NCBI GenBank assembly: GCA_016185145.1
Contig: JACPOB010000107.1
Coordinates: 55,059-119,058, forward strand
Direction of reading: 5' to 3'
Source of the DNA: Rhodospirillales bacterium
GTDB lineage: Bacteria > Pseudomonadota > Alphaproteobacteria > Reyranellales > Reyranellaceae
DNA: 64,000 nt
Made by a program: the position numbers and the translations under genes. The notes beneath the pieces were generated by a model. The model was not told where the DNA came from, made no database searches, and worked only from the letters and a program-made list of their open reading frames with translations. Position 1 is the stretch's first letter. Each line of letters begins with the position of its first letter. This document shows positions 8,934 through 17,527 of this stretch, one piece after another.

Positions 8934-9728
8934 ATGGCTGCGACCAACGCCGGTTTCGTCAACATCAATTCCGACCTGGGCGAGAGCTTCGGCCCGTGGG
9001 TGATGGGCAATGATACCGAGGTGCTGAAGATCGTGAAGTCGGCCAACGTCGCCTGCGGCTTCCATGCCAGCGATCCCACGGTGATGGTCGACACCGTGAA
9101 GCTCTGCCAGGAGAACGGCGTGTCGATCGGCGCCCATCCCGGCTTCGCCGACCTGCAGGGCTTCGGCCGGCGCGTGATCAACCTCACGATCAAGGAGCTC
9201 GAGGCCAACATCGCCTACCAGATCGGCGCGCTGCAGGCGATCGCGGCGCTGCACGGCGCCAAGGTCACGCACATGAAGCCGCACGGCATGATGGCCAACA
9301 TGTCGGCCGAGAGCGCGGAGATGTGCGACGCGATCTGCCGCGCCACCAAGGCGGCCGACCGTGACCTGATCTTCCTCGCCCAGGCCAACACCGAGCAGGG
9401 CAAGGCGGCGCGCCGCGCGGGCCTGCGCGTGGCCGAGGAGGTGTTCGCCGACCGCACCTACACCGACAAGGGCTTCCTGACGCCGCGCAAGGAAGCGGGC
9501 TCGATGATCAAGGATCCTGCCCAGGCCGTGGCGCATGTCCGCCGCATGGTCGACGAGCAGGCGATCTACTCGACCTCGGGCAAGCGCATCCCCTGCCAGG
9601 TCGATTCGATCTGCGTGCACGGCGATGGGCCCACGGCGGTCACGGTGTCGAAGGCGGTGCGCGATGGCCTCGAGGCCGCGGGTATTCGCATCGTGCCCCT
9701 GACCGAAATGCCGAATTTGAAGCACTGA
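8934..9728 (+). CDS. pxpA: 5-oxoprolinase subunit A (LamB/YcsF family)
   Basis: A 264-residue protein of the LamB/YcsF family. It begins MAATNAGFVNINSDLGESFG (the family's NxDxGE start) and continues with NVACGFHASDP, GAHPGFADLQGFGRR, KPHGMMAN and ICVHGDGP, the His/Asp-rich metal-site motifs of the fold. It is subunit A of ATP-dependent 5-oxoprolinase. ATG 8934 is preceded by GAAGGGAG. It is divergent from pxpBC and upstream of an ABC transporter on the same strand. Confidence 0.88.
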   Translation: MAATNAGFVNINSDLGESFGPWVMGNDTEVLKIVKSANVACGFHASDPTVMVDTVKLCQENGVSIGAHPGFADLQGFGRRVINLTIKELEANIAYQIGALQAIAALHGAKVTHMKPHGMMANMSAESAEMCDAICRATKAADRDLIFLAQANTEQGKAARRAGLRVAEEVFADRTYTDKGFLTPRKEAGSMIKDPAQAVAHVRRMVDEQAIYSTSGKRIPCQVDSICVHGDGPTAVTVSKAVRDGLEAAGIRIVPLTEMPNLKH

Positions 9729-9733
9729 TTGCC

Positions 9734-9844
9734 CGTCATCCCGAGCGGAGCGAAGCGAAGCCGAGGGACCTCCTCTTGTCGGCGCAGCAACGGAACAGGT
9801 CCCTCCGCTACGCCTCGCTGCGCTCGGCTCCGGTCGGGATGACG
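9734..9844. repeat. Palindromic repeat, family C
   Basis: The left arm (CGTCATCCCGA, then CGAGGGACCT) and the right arm (AGGTCCCTC, then TCGGGATGACG) are inverted. It lies between pxpA and the ABC permease and could attenuate readthrough. Confidence 0.7.
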
Positions 9845-9905
9845 AGGGGCACCGTCATGTCCACGTCATCTCGCCTTGCCATGGCTCTCCGGCGAAAGGC
9901 TTGCC

Positions 9906-11657
9906 ATGGCACGACTGTCTCAGCCCCGTATTGACCAGCGCCCGCCGCTGCCGCTGCGCAGCGCGGGCTTGCGGCCCAATCCCTACGATCTCGCGATCTT
10001 CATCGTGGTCGGGGCGGCCTTCGTCGTGCTGGCGCACGGCGCGCGCGAGATGGCGCAGCCGATCGGCCAGCTCGCCGGCGAGCCGGTCACGCTCGATCCC
10101 GCCAACCTGCCCGAATACGCGCTCCGCACCGTGCTGCGCATGTTCGCGGCCATCATCGCCTCGCTCGTCTTCACCTTCGTGGTCGGCACGCTGGCCGCCA
10201 GGAGCAAGCGCGCCGAGCTGGTGATCGTCCCGGCACTCGACATCCTGCAGTCGGTGCCCGTGCTGGGCTTCCTCACCTTCACGGTCGTCTATTTCATAAA
10301 CCTCTTTCCCGGCAATCAGCTCGGCGCGGAATGCGCGGCGATCTTCGCCATCTTCACCAGCCAGGCCTGGAACATGGCCTTCAGCTTCTACCAGTCGCTG
10401 CGCACGCTGCCGCCCGACCTCGAGGAGGCGGCCCGGCATTTCCGCCTCTCCGCCTGGCTGCGCTTCTGGCGGCTGGAGGCGCCGTTCGCCGCGCCCGGCC
10501 TGATCTGGAACACCATGATGTCGATGTCGGGCGGCTGGTTCTTCGTCGTGGCGTCAGAGGCAATCACCGTCGGCGACACCACGATCAAGCTGCCGGGCAT
10601 CGGCTCCTGGCTCGCCGTCGCCATCGACCGGAAGGACGTGCCCGCCGTGCTGATGGCCGTCGGCACGATGGCGCTGGTGATCCTGGCCTACGACCAGCTG
10701 CTGTTCCGCCCGATCGTCGCCTGGGCCGACAAGTTCCGCTTCGAGCAGACGGCCAGCCAGCGCCGGCCGCGCTCCTGGGTCTACGACATCTGGCGCCACG
10801 CGCGCCTGCTGCGCCGGCTGACGGTGATGGCGTCGACACTCACCGGCTGGCTCGGCGCTCAGCTGCCGCGCCGCACGTCGCCCGTCGCCGCGACGGAGCG
10901 GCCGAACCTGACGCGGCTGGTCGATCGCCTGTGGCTGGTCGTTGTGCTGCTGGGCTGCGCCTGGGCGCTGTGGCGCATCGTGCAGTTCGTCGACGTCTCG
11001 CTGGGCTGGCACGACGTCGGTCAGGCGTTCGGGCTCGGCCTGCTCACGCTGCTGCGAGTCGTGATCCTGATCGCGCTGGCGAGTCTCGTGTGGGTGCCGA
11101 TCGGCGTCTGGATCGGGCTCAGGCCCAATGTCGCCACCCGCGTCCAGCCGGTCGCGCAGTTCCTCGCCGCCTTCCCGGCCAATGTGCTCTTCCCCATCGC
11201 CGTCGTGGCGATCGTGCACTGGCGCCTCGATCCCGACATCTGGCTCAGCCCACTGATGGTGCTGGGCACGCAGTGGTACATCCTGTTCAACGTCATCGCC
11301 GGCGCCAGCGCCTTCCCGACCGACCTGCGCGAAGCCGCCGCGCTTTTCCGCCTGCGGTCGTGGCAGTGGTGGCGCAAGGTCATCCTGCCCGGGATCCTGC
11401 CTTACTACGTGACGGGCGCGCTGACGGCGACCGGCGGCTCATGGAACGCCAGCATCGTGGCCGAGGTCGCAAGCTGGGGCACCACCAGGCTGGAGGCGGC
11501 CGGCCTCGGCGCCTATATCGCCCGGGCCTCGGCCGACGGCGACTATGCGCGCGTCGTGCTGGGCATCGCCGTGATGTCGGTGATGGTGGTGGCCTGCAAC
11601 CGCGTGGTCTGGCGGCCGCTCTATCGACTCGCCGAACGGCGCTATCGCCTGACATGA
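9906..11657 (+). CDS. ABC transporter permease, two fused NitT/TauT-type permease modules
   Basis: About 583 residues carrying two copies of the binding-protein-dependent permease domain. Each half has an EAA-loop that docks the ATPase: DLEEAARHFRLSAW in the first (about residues 170-190) and DLREAAALFRLRSW in the second (about residues 470-490). Around a dozen membrane helices are visible. The tandem arrangement means one polypeptide can form the whole channel. The ATPase gene follows after 10 bp; no periplasmic binding protein gene is adjacent. Related systems move nitrate, sulfonates, taurine or similar anions; the substrate here is unknown. The start at ATG 9906 gives the typical short cytoplasmic N-terminus. 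Confidence 0.85.
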   Translation: MARLSQPRIDQRPPLPLRSAGLRPNPYDLAIFIVVGAAFVVLAHGAREMAQPIGQLAGEPVTLDPANLPEYALRTVLRMFAAIIASLVFTFVVGTLAARSKRAELVIVPALDILQSVPVLGFLTFTVVYFINLFPGNQLGAECAAIFAIFTSQAWNMAFSFYQSLRTLPPDLEEAARHFRLSAWLRFWRLEAPFAAPGLIWNTMMSMSGGWFFVVASEAITVGDTTIKLPGIGSWLAVAIDRKDVPAVLMAVGTMALVILAYDQLLFRPIVAWADKFRFEQTASQRRPRSWVYDIWRHARLLRRLTVMASTLTGWLGAQLPRRTSPVAATERPNLTRLVDRLWLVVVLLGCAWALWRIVQFVDVSLGWHDVGQAFGLGLLTLLRVVILIALASLVWVPIGVWIGLRPNVATRVQPVAQFLAAFPANVLFPIAVVAIVHWRLDPDIWLSPLMVLGTQWYILFNVIAGASAFPTDLREAAALFRLRSWQWWRKVILPGILPYYVTGALTATGGSWNASIVAEVASWGTTRLEAAGLGAYIARASADGDYARVVLGIAVMSVMVVACNRVVWRPLYRLAERRYRLT

Positions 11658-11667
11658 GGAGAACGAC

Positions 11668-12969
11668 ATGGATGGCATGAATACGCCCTTGGTCGAGGTA
11701 GACCACGTGCGCCAGTCCTATCCCAAGGGCAGTGGCGAGCGCCTGCTGGTGCTGGATGGCGTCAGCCTCAAGCTCGCCAACCGCGAGATCGTCTCCCTGC
11801 TCGGCCGTTCCGGCTGCGGCAAGTCCTCGTTGCTGCGCATCATCGCGGGCCTGATGCCGGCAAGCGAAGGCAGTGTCGTCATCGACGGCCGTCCGGTCGC
11901 CGGTCCCGCGAGCGAAGTCGCCATGGTGTTCCAGACCTTCGCGCTGTTTCCCTGGCTGACCGTGCAGGAGAACGTCGAGATCGGCCTCGAGGCGCTGGGC
12001 ATCGCGCCGGCGGAACGCCGCCGCCGTGCGCTCGAGGCGATCGACCTGATCGGGCTCGACGGCTACGAAAGCGCCTATCCCAAGGAGCTGTCGGGCGGCA
12101 TGCGCCAACGCGTCGGCATTGCCCGGGCGCTGGTCGTTCACCCCAGGCTGCTGCTGATGGACGAGGCCTTCTCCGCGCTCGACGTGCTGACCGCCGAGAC
12201 CTTGCGCACCGACCTGCTCGACCTCTGGCACGAGGGACGATTGCCGATCTCGTCCATCCTTCTGGTGACGCACAACATCGAGGAGGCGGTGCTGATGAGC
12301 GACCGCATCCTGGTGCTGGCCTCCAATCCCGGCCGGGTCGCTGCCGAGATTCCCGTCAACCTGCCGCAGCCGCGCAACCGGCTCGACCCGGCGTTCCGCC
12401 GGCTGGTCGACGACATCTACGCCTTGATGACCTCCAGGCCCGCCACCCAGCCGCCGGCGCACGCGCTCCCGGGCAGCGGCATCTCGCTGTTGCTGCCGCG
12501 CGTCTCCACCAACCTGCTGGCGGGCCTGCTGGAGGCGATCGCGGCCGAACCGTATCGCGGCCGCGCCGACCTGCCCGATCTCGCCGCGACCCTGCAGATG
12601 GAGATCGACGATCTCTTCCCGGTGGCCGAGAGCCTGCAACTGATGCGCTTCGCCGAGCTGGCCGAGGGCGACATCCGCCTGACCGACGCGGGCCGGCACT
12701 TCGTCGATCTCGGCCCCGACGACCGCAAGCACCTCTTCGCCCAGCAGCTCCTGGCGAATGTGCCGCTCGCCGGCCACATCCGCCGGATTCTCGACGAGCG
12801 CGGCAACCATCGCGCACCCGCCAGCCGCTTCCGCGACGAGCTCGAGGACCACATGTCCGAGCAGTTCGCCGACCAGACGCTGCGCGCCGTCACCGGCTGG
12901 GGCCGCTACGCCGAGGCCTTCGCCTACGACGAGGAGACGGGCGTCTTCAGCCTCGACAATCCGGGCTGA
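11668..12969 (+). CDS. ABC transporter ATP-binding protein with C-terminal AAA-associated domain
   Basis: A 433-residue NitT/TauT-type ATPase. It has Walker A GRSGCGKSS at residues 46-54, a Q-loop MVFQTFALFPW, signature LSGGMRQR at 141-148, Walker B LLLMDEAF at 161-168 and the H-loop VTHNIEEAV. After about residue 285 there is an extra domain of roughly 150 residues rich in charged helices, the AAA-associated C-terminal domain found in a subset of these transporters and thought to be regulatory. GAGGAGAACGAC precedes the ATG. It is in an operon with the fused permease just upstream. Confidence 0.87.
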   Translation: MDGMNTPLVEVDHVRQSYPKGSGERLLVLDGVSLKLANREIVSLLGRSGCGKSSLLRIIAGLMPASEGSVVIDGRPVAGPASEVAMVFQTFALFPWLTVQENVEIGLEALGIAPAERRRRALEAIDLIGLDGYESAYPKELSGGMRQRVGIARALVVHPRLLLMDEAFSALDVLTAETLRTDLLDLWHEGRLPISSILLVTHNIEEAVLMSDRILVLASNPGRVAAEIPVNLPQPRNRLDPAFRRLVDDIYALMTSRPATQPPAHALPGSGISLLLPRVSTNLLAGLLEAIAAEPYRGRADLPDLAATLQMEIDDLFPVAESLQLMRFAELAEGDIRLTDAGRHFVDLGPDDRKHLFAQQLLANVPLAGHIRRILDERGNHRAPASRFRDELEDHMSEQFADQTLRAVTGWGRYAEAFAYDEETGVFSLDNPG

Positions 12970-13008
12970 CCGCTTCTTCTCCTCCCCCGTCTTATGCATC
13001 TTCAAATT

Positions 13009-13099
13009 CCTCTCCCCCGCTAGGGGGAGAGGCTAGGAGAGGGGGAAACGACGAAGCGTAACCCCCTCTCCCAACCTCTCCCCCGATCGGGGAGAGGAG
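13009..13099. repeat. Palindromic repeat, family B
   Basis: CCTCTCCCCC-type left arm and GGGGAGAGG right arm with AACCCCCTCTCCC inside. With the copy at 13711-13811 it brackets the GlcG-like gene. Confidence 0.65.
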
Positions 13100-13219
13100 C
13101 CTGATTGCGGAGGTGGAAGGGTCACCTGAATGTGACCGCTGGTTGAATTATCCGACAGCGCCACCTCGTTCATAGTCCCCGGGCCGTTCGCAGAGACGGA
13201 AACCAGGGAGAAAACAGCC

Positions 13220-13699
13220 ATGACCAGGCTCATGATCACGGCCGCCGTTGCGGCCAGCTTCGTCGCGTCACCGCTTTTCGCTCAGGCACCGCCGCCCTAT
13301 GGTCCGCCCATCACTTTCGATGCTGCCAAGAAGGCGATGGCCGCTGCGGAGGCGGAGGCCAAGAAGAACAACTGGGCGGTGGCCATCGCCATCGTCGACA
13401 GCTCGGGCAATCTCGCTGCCTTCTCCAAGATGGACAACACACAGCATGCAAGCGTCGACATCGCCATTGGCAAGGCGGTGACGGCCAACAATTTCAAGCG
13501 GCCGACCAAGGCCCTGCAGGATGCCATCGCCCAGGGCGGCGCCAACCTGCGCCTGCTCGCCGTCAAGGGGGCTACTCCGCTGGAAGGCGGCGTGCCGATC
13601 GTGGTCGATGGCAAGATCATTGGCGCCATCGGTGCTTCCGGCGTGATGGCCAACCAGGATGCCGAGGTCGCCATGGCCGGGGCGGCGGCCGCGAAGTAA
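13220..13699 (+). CDS. GlcG/HbpS-family secreted protein
   Basis: A 159-residue protein with a signal peptide (MTRLMITAAVAASFVASPLFAQA). The mature part is a GlcG/HbpS (DUF336) domain: the helix with ALAAAEAEAKKNNW-like spacing, the strand VAIAIVDSSGNLAAFSKMD, and the C-terminal GGVPIVVDGKIIGAIGASG. Family members bind haem or small organic acids, or are found next to glycolate and other oxidation genes. ACCAGGGAGAAAACAGCC precedes the ATG. Flanking palindromic repeats on both sides isolate it from its neighbours, so it is probably a single-gene transcript. Confidence 0.82.
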   Translation: MTRLMITAAVAASFVASPLFAQAPPPYGPPITFDAAKKAMAAAEAEAKKNNWAVAIAIVDSSGNLAAFSKMDNTQHASVDIAIGKAVTANNFKRPTKALQDAIAQGGANLRLLAVKGATPLEGGVPIVVDGKIIGAIGASGVMANQDAEVAMAGAAAAK

Positions 13700-13710
13700 A
13701 ACGCCTCATA

Positions 13711-13811
13711 TTCCTCTCCCCCGCGAGGGGGAGAGGCTAGGAGATGGGGAATCGACGTGCATGACCCCTTCTCCCAACTTCTCCCCTAGCGGGCCTAGCG
13801 GGGGAGAGGAG
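13711..13811. repeat. Palindromic repeat, family B
   Basis: TTCCTCTCCCCC-type left arm and GGGGGAGAGGA right arm; same type as 13009-13099, on the other side of the GlcG-like gene. Confidence 0.65.
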
Positions 13812-13903
13812 CATGACGCATGCAAGTAGGGCATCGCGCCGCCTTGTCGGCTGGCCCTCCGCCGGTATAGTCCGCCCGACTCGTTCGGGCGGACTTTTAT
13901 CTG

Positions 13904-15145
13904 ATGAAGCAGCGTATTTTCGGCTGGATCTCGGCTCTCTTCGGCATCGTGCTGGCACTGGCGGCGATCGAACTCGCGGCCATCGCCTGGCTGTTCATCG
14001 AGGACGGCCGCTACACGCCCGCGGCGCAGCTCTTCGAGCGCACGCAGAACACCTATCTGCGCGACGCCACCAAGGGCACGACGTGCCGCTATGTCGACAC
14101 GCTCTATCCGCACCCCTATGTCGGCTTCGTGCACCACGCCAACCCGCCGTGCGGCCAGCCGTGGGTCAACAATATCGGCCTGTACGGGCCGGACTATCCG
14201 ACCGTCCGCAATCCCGAGCGCTACACCGTCATCCTGAGCGGCGGTTCGGTCGCCTCGCAGCTCGCCCAGAACGCCAAGCCGCCCGCGCCGCGCTATCTCG
14301 AGGAGGAGCTGAACAAGAAATACGTCAGCCCCAACGGCAAGCCGTGGCTGGTGCTGAACGGCGGCGACGGCGCCTGGAAGGAGCCGCAGCCCTTCATCCT
14401 GTTCGCGATGTATGCGACCTCGGTCGACGCCGTGGTCAATCTCGGCGGGTTCAACGAGCACTACTTCTTCTGGCCGGGCGCCGAGGAGCGGCTGGAGCGG
14501 CCGCTCAGCAACTTCATCGAGGTCAATCCCTTCGTCGCCGACGAGAATTTCGGCGACGCCGCCATCGGCTGGGTGATGGGCCGGCTCGCCGGCTCGCTGG
14601 CGGCCAATCCCATCCTCGGCCATTCGCACGCCGCCTACATGATCGTGCGCGGCATCGAGCAGGCGGCCAAGGGGCAGGACGTCTTCAATTCGGCCAAGAA
14701 GACCACTCTCAACAGCATCTTCCACATGCCCGACGAGATCCGGCGCGACGCCGACCGCGAGTTCGCGGTCCAGCTCGGCCTTTACCAGAAGTACCTGCGC
14801 GCCACCGAGGTGCTGGCGCGCGAATACAATCTGAAATCGGCGTTCTTCATCCAGCCCGCGCCGGCCTACGGCAAGGTGCTGACGGACGAAGAAAAGCGCG
14901 TCGTCGGCGACCTCTCCTACCGCGACATCTACCGCAAGATGGTGGCAGGCTTGCTGACTTTGCGCGAACGGGGGCTCGCGATCTACGACCTGGGCGACAT
15001 CTTCGCCAATGAGAAGGGTACGATCTACGCCGACCACGTCCACTACTGGCGCGACGACAACGCCGAGAGCCCCGGCAACCGCCTGATGGCCGCCCGCATC
15101 GCCGCCCAGCTCGCCGAGACGTGGGGGCTGCAGAAGAAGCAGTGA
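13904..15145 (+). CDS. Membrane-anchored SGNH-hydrolase-like protein
   Basis: A 413-residue protein with one N-terminal membrane anchor (about residues 8-32) and a large exported domain. An SGNH-like block I is seen in YTVILSGGSVAS, with Gly-Gly-Ser in place of GDS, an Asn/Gly block II (VLNGGDGAW), and a C-terminal Asp-His pair in IYADHVHYW, the expected position of block V. These suggest an SGNH/GDSL-type esterase or acyl-transferase-like fold, possibly acting on envelope glycans. The assignment is moderate because the nucleophile context is atypical. Confidence 0.55.
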   Translation: MKQRIFGWISALFGIVLALAAIELAAIAWLFIEDGRYTPAAQLFERTQNTYLRDATKGTTCRYVDTLYPHPYVGFVHHANPPCGQPWVNNIGLYGPDYPTVRNPERYTVILSGGSVASQLAQNAKPPAPRYLEEELNKKYVSPNGKPWLVLNGGDGAWKEPQPFILFAMYATSVDAVVNLGGFNEHYFFWPGAEERLERPLSNFIEVNPFVADENFGDAAIGWVMGRLAGSLAANPILGHSHAAYMIVRGIEQAAKGQDVFNSAKKTTLNSIFHMPDEIRRDADREFAVQLGLYQKYLRATEVLAREYNLKSAFFIQPAPAYGKVLTDEEKRVVGDLSYRDIYRKMVAGLLTLRERGLAIYDLGDIFANEKGTIYADHVHYWRDDNAESPGNRLMAARIAAQLAETWGLQKKQ

Positions 15146-15153
15146 TTGCGCAG

Positions 15154-15190
15154 GGCTGCTGTCGTGGGCCTGTGCCTTACGACAGCAGCC
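15154..15190. terminator. Convergent hairpin between the SGNH-like gene and vapC
   Basis: A perfect 12-bp stem (GGCTGCTGTCGT at 15154-15165 with ACGACAGCAGCC at 15179-15190) and a 13-nt loop. It overlaps the vapC stop codon and has no clear T-run, so it is either a bidirectional weak terminator or an mRNA 3'-end stabiliser. Confidence 0.5.
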
Positions 15191-15575
15191 GAGCAGGCTT
15201 GCCCTGGGCGGTCATCAATTTCACGGCCTTCCGGTCGAAGGAAACGAAAGTGTCGGCTCCCAGCCAGCTTCCCTCGTAGGCGATCACACCGTCCGCGAAG
15301 TCGCCTCCGGCCTCGAGCAGATCGAGCCCGGCCTCCACGGCCTGACGATTCACCACGACGTTGGCGCCATCGACCAAACGGCGAACCGCAGCCGCGATCT
15401 CGTCTGCCGAGTGTTTGTATCCCTGGGACAGTACCCAAACCAACTCGCAGAGTACCGGGATTGCGACGGCGATCATGTCGGAGTTCGCCAACTGCGCTTG
15501 CGCCGCTCTGCTTTGCCGCTCGTCGTCACCCGTTATGGCGCGTACCAGCACATTGGTGTCGGCGGTGATCTTCAT
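15177..15575 (-). CDS. PIN-domain toxin (VapC-type ribonuclease)
   Basis: A 132-residue PIN domain: MKITADTNVLVRAI with the first acidic residue D6, a second in VLCELVWVL (E44), and later acidic residues in DFADGVIAYEG and FVSFDRKA, which together form the Mg-binding nuclease site. VapC-type toxins cut tRNA or rRNA when the antitoxin is lost. Its ATG overlaps the stop of the upstream antitoxin gene by 4 nt. Confidence 0.85.
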   Translation of the reverse strand: MKITADTNVLVRAITGDDERQSRAAQAQLANSDMIAVAIPVLCELVWVLSQGYKHSADEIAAAVRRLVDGANVVVNRQAVEAGLDLLEAGGDFADGVIAYEGSWLGADTFVSFDRKAVKLMTAQGKPARLLS

Positions 15576-15823
15576 CGTTTGCGAGCCCAGCCGCGGGCCG
15601 CGATCCTGTTGATCTCCTCAATCGACAGCGAGACACCCTTCTTCCTTTTCAGGAAGTTGAAGACGTCGGATATGGCGCCGGCGGGCCGCGCTGCCTTTAC
15701 CTCGATCCGGCCGTCGGGAAGCTTGTCGACGGTGATCTTGTCGCCAGGCTGGACGCCCAGATGCTCCAGCAGGTCCTTACGCAGCGTGACCTGCCCTTTG
15801 GCGGTGACGGTAAGTGTGCCCAT
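15572..15823 (-). CDS. AbrB/MazE-type antitoxin
   Basis: An 83-residue protein with a SpoVT/AbrB swapped-hairpin DNA-binding N-terminus (MGTLTVTAKGQVTLRKDLLEHLGVQ region; residues about 3-45) and a C-terminal tail rich in Lys/Arg and Ile/Leu that would wrap the PIN toxin. ATG 15823 has GAGAGG upstream. It should neutralise the downstream toxin and repress the operon through the palindrome just upstream. Confidence 0.83.
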   Translation of the reverse strand: MGTLTVTAKGQVTLRKDLLEHLGVQPGDKITVDKLPDGRIEVKAARPAGAISDVFNFLKRKKGVSLSIEEINRIAARGWARKR

Positions 15824-15845
15824 GGAATGCCTCTCGAGGCAAGAT

Positions 15846-15865
15846 GTAAGGCTTATGTGCCTTAC
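15846..15865. promoter_or_regulatory. Candidate toxin-antitoxin operator
   Basis: A perfect 7-bp inverted repeat, GTAAGGC and GCCTTAC, separated by 6 nt, centred about 32 bp upstream of the antitoxin ATG. The position and symmetry fit autoregulation by the AbrB-type antitoxin. Confidence 0.5.
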
Positions 15866-15971
15866 TTTCAAGCAGCCGACCAACGTCACCTGAAGGCACG
15901 CTCGGCTGCTGCTGTCAGCGCCGACCGCATGCTGACTGTTTACCGCGAATAGGTCTGGCCCAGGGCGACCG

Positions 15972-16196
15972 TTAGATCGTCCCGGCTCTGCGTACTCGCC
16001 AGCGGCGGAGGGCGATGAAAGTCCATACGCCCTCCACCAGTCCGAACGGCCATGCGCCTTGGAGGAAGCCGTAGATCGACGCAAGGGCGCAGGAAGCGGC
16101 AAAGCCCAGGATGAACCAGTGGCTGCGATCCTCGAAGGCGTAGCAGGCCACCATGGTGGTTACGGCAAACAGGCCGAAAACGGTAAGAGAATCCAT
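15972..16196 (-). CDS. Small two-helix membrane protein next to senA
   Basis: A 74-residue protein with two hydrophobic segments (about residues 5-20 and 28-48) and a basic C-terminal tail (ALRRWRVRRAG). Function unknown. It lies 5 bp downstream of the senA stop on the same strand and is therefore probably co-transcribed with senA. Confidence 0.55.
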   Translation of the reverse strand: MDSLTVFGLFAVTTMVACYAFEDRSHWFILGFAASCALASIYGFLQGAWPFGLVEGVWTFIALRRWRVRRAGTI

Positions 16197-16201
16197 TGCG
16201 T

Positions 16202-17527
16202 TCAGATCGCGCAGGTCCGGAAGCCGGCGAATACGTCGCTGCGGTCGGGCGTGAAGAAGTTGCGGTAGGCCGGTCGGGCGATGCGCGCGCTGGTCGCCCA
16301 GCCGCCGCCGCGCAGCACCTTGCGGCTGCCGAACCAGGGCTGCGAGTAGTCTTTATAGGGATCGGCGGTGAAACCCGCGAAGGGCAGGAAATCCGACGCC
16401 GTCCACTCCCAGACATTGCCGATCATCTGCCGGCAGCCGAAGGCGCTGTCCCCTTCGCCGAGGGCCGCGACGTCGATCGTGCCGTCGAAGGCGAAATCGA
16501 GATTGGCGCGTGCCGATGTCGGCGGCGCGTCGCCCCACGGCCAGCGGCGGCGCCGGTCCGCGAGACGGGCACCGTCTGCGGTGGGCAGGCCGATCGCAGC
16601 GGCCTCCCATTCGGCCTCGCTCGGCAGGCGGCGCCCGGCCCAGCGGCACCAGGCGTCGGCCTCGAACCAGTTCACGAACACGACGGGCGCGTGCGGCGCC
16701 AGCTCCTCGACGGCGCGATAACGGCGCACCGTCCAGACGCCATCGCGCTTGCCCTGCCAGTAGACGGGCTGCTCGGCCCCGTGCTGCTCGCGCCATGTCC
16801 AGCCGGCGTCGCTCCAGAATTCGCGCGTCCGGTAGCCGCCCGCGTCGACGAAGGCGGCGAACTCGGCATTGGTCACCGGCGCGCGGGCGATGCGGAACGG
16901 TTTCAGCACCGCCTCGTGCGCCCACTTCTCGTTGTCGAAGATGAAGCCGTCGTCCGAGGTCGAGCCCAGCCGCCAGCGGCCGCCCGGAACCGCGACATCG
17001 CCCGGCAAGGCTCCGGCGTGCGGCCGCCCGGCGGTTCCGAGGTCGCTGGGCGGCGAATAGCTCAGGGTCTGGCGCATGTAGGTCAGCGCCTCGACATGCA
17101 TGTCCTCGTGCCGGATGGAGAGGTCGTAGAAGTAGCGTGCTTCGTCGCCGACGCCGCCACTCAACAGGTCTTCCTGGCGCGCCAGCACGTCGGCCATGTA
17201 GCCGTAGGTCCCGGCGCGGTCGGGGAGGTCGAGATGCCAGCGCGTGGCATGCGCCACCGCGCTCGAATCCCAGAGCCCGTCGCAGCGCTCGATCAGCGGC
17301 GTGCGGCCGGCCGCGTGGCGCAACGTCCAATATTCGTGGAACCACGCGACGTGGCCGATCTCCCACAGCACGGGATTGACGATGCCGAGGTACGGCCCCA
17401 TCAATTCCCGAGATGACAGATCTTCCGTCAAGCGCTCGGTGCGATGACGGGCCTCGCGCAGTTGCGCCAATAGTTCGCCGGCGGATGATCCGCTGGTCGG
17501 ACGACGGTCTTGCGTGGCCTGGTCCAT
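16202..17527 (-). CDS. senA: Selenoneine synthase SenA (EgtB-like, non-haem iron)
   Basis: A 441-residue EgtB-family protein: an N-terminal DinB-like helical domain and a C-terminal formylglycine-generating-enzyme/C-type-lectin-like domain. The three His iron ligands are visible as H59 in WEIGHVAWFHEYW and H140/H144 in RHEDMHVEA. The FGE domain has VPGGRWRLGS, NWFEADAWCRWAG, LPSEAEWE, GNVWEWT and VLRGGGWAT. EgtB makes ergothioneine, while SenA joins a selenosugar to hercynine en route to selenoneine. The adjacent senB is what favours SenA over plain EgtB. No EgtD-like histidine methyltransferase is in the window. ATG 17527 has AAGGA at 8 nt. Confidence 0.8.
   Translation of the reverse strand: MDQATQDRRPTSGSSAGELLAQLREARHRTERLTEDLSSRELMGPYLGIVNPVLWEIGHVAWFHEYWTLRHAAGRTPLIERCDGLWDSSAVAHATRWHLDLPDRAGTYGYMADVLARQEDLLSGGVGDEARYFYDLSIRHEDMHVEALTYMRQTLSYSPPSDLGTAGRPHAGALPGDVAVPGGRWRLGSTSDDGFIFDNEKWAHEAVLKPFRIARAPVTNAEFAAFVDAGGYRTREFWSDAGWTWREQHGAEQPVYWQGKRDGVWTVRRYRAVEELAPHAPVVFVNWFEADAWCRWAGRRLPSEAEWEAAAIGLPTADGARLADRRRRWPWGDAPPTSARANLDFAFDGTIDVAALGEGDSAFGCRQMIGNVWEWTASDFLPFAGFTADPYKDYSQPWFGSRKVLRGGGWATSARIARPAYRNFFTPDRSDVFAGFRTCAI

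Noticed and set aside
10331..11680. A 449-codon frame inside the ABC permease
   Set aside because: Out-of-frame with the permease and Arg/Ala-rich; no family features.
11380..13005. A 541-codon minus-strand frame over the ABC ATPase
   Set aside because: Antisense shadow; the plus strand has all ATPase motifs.
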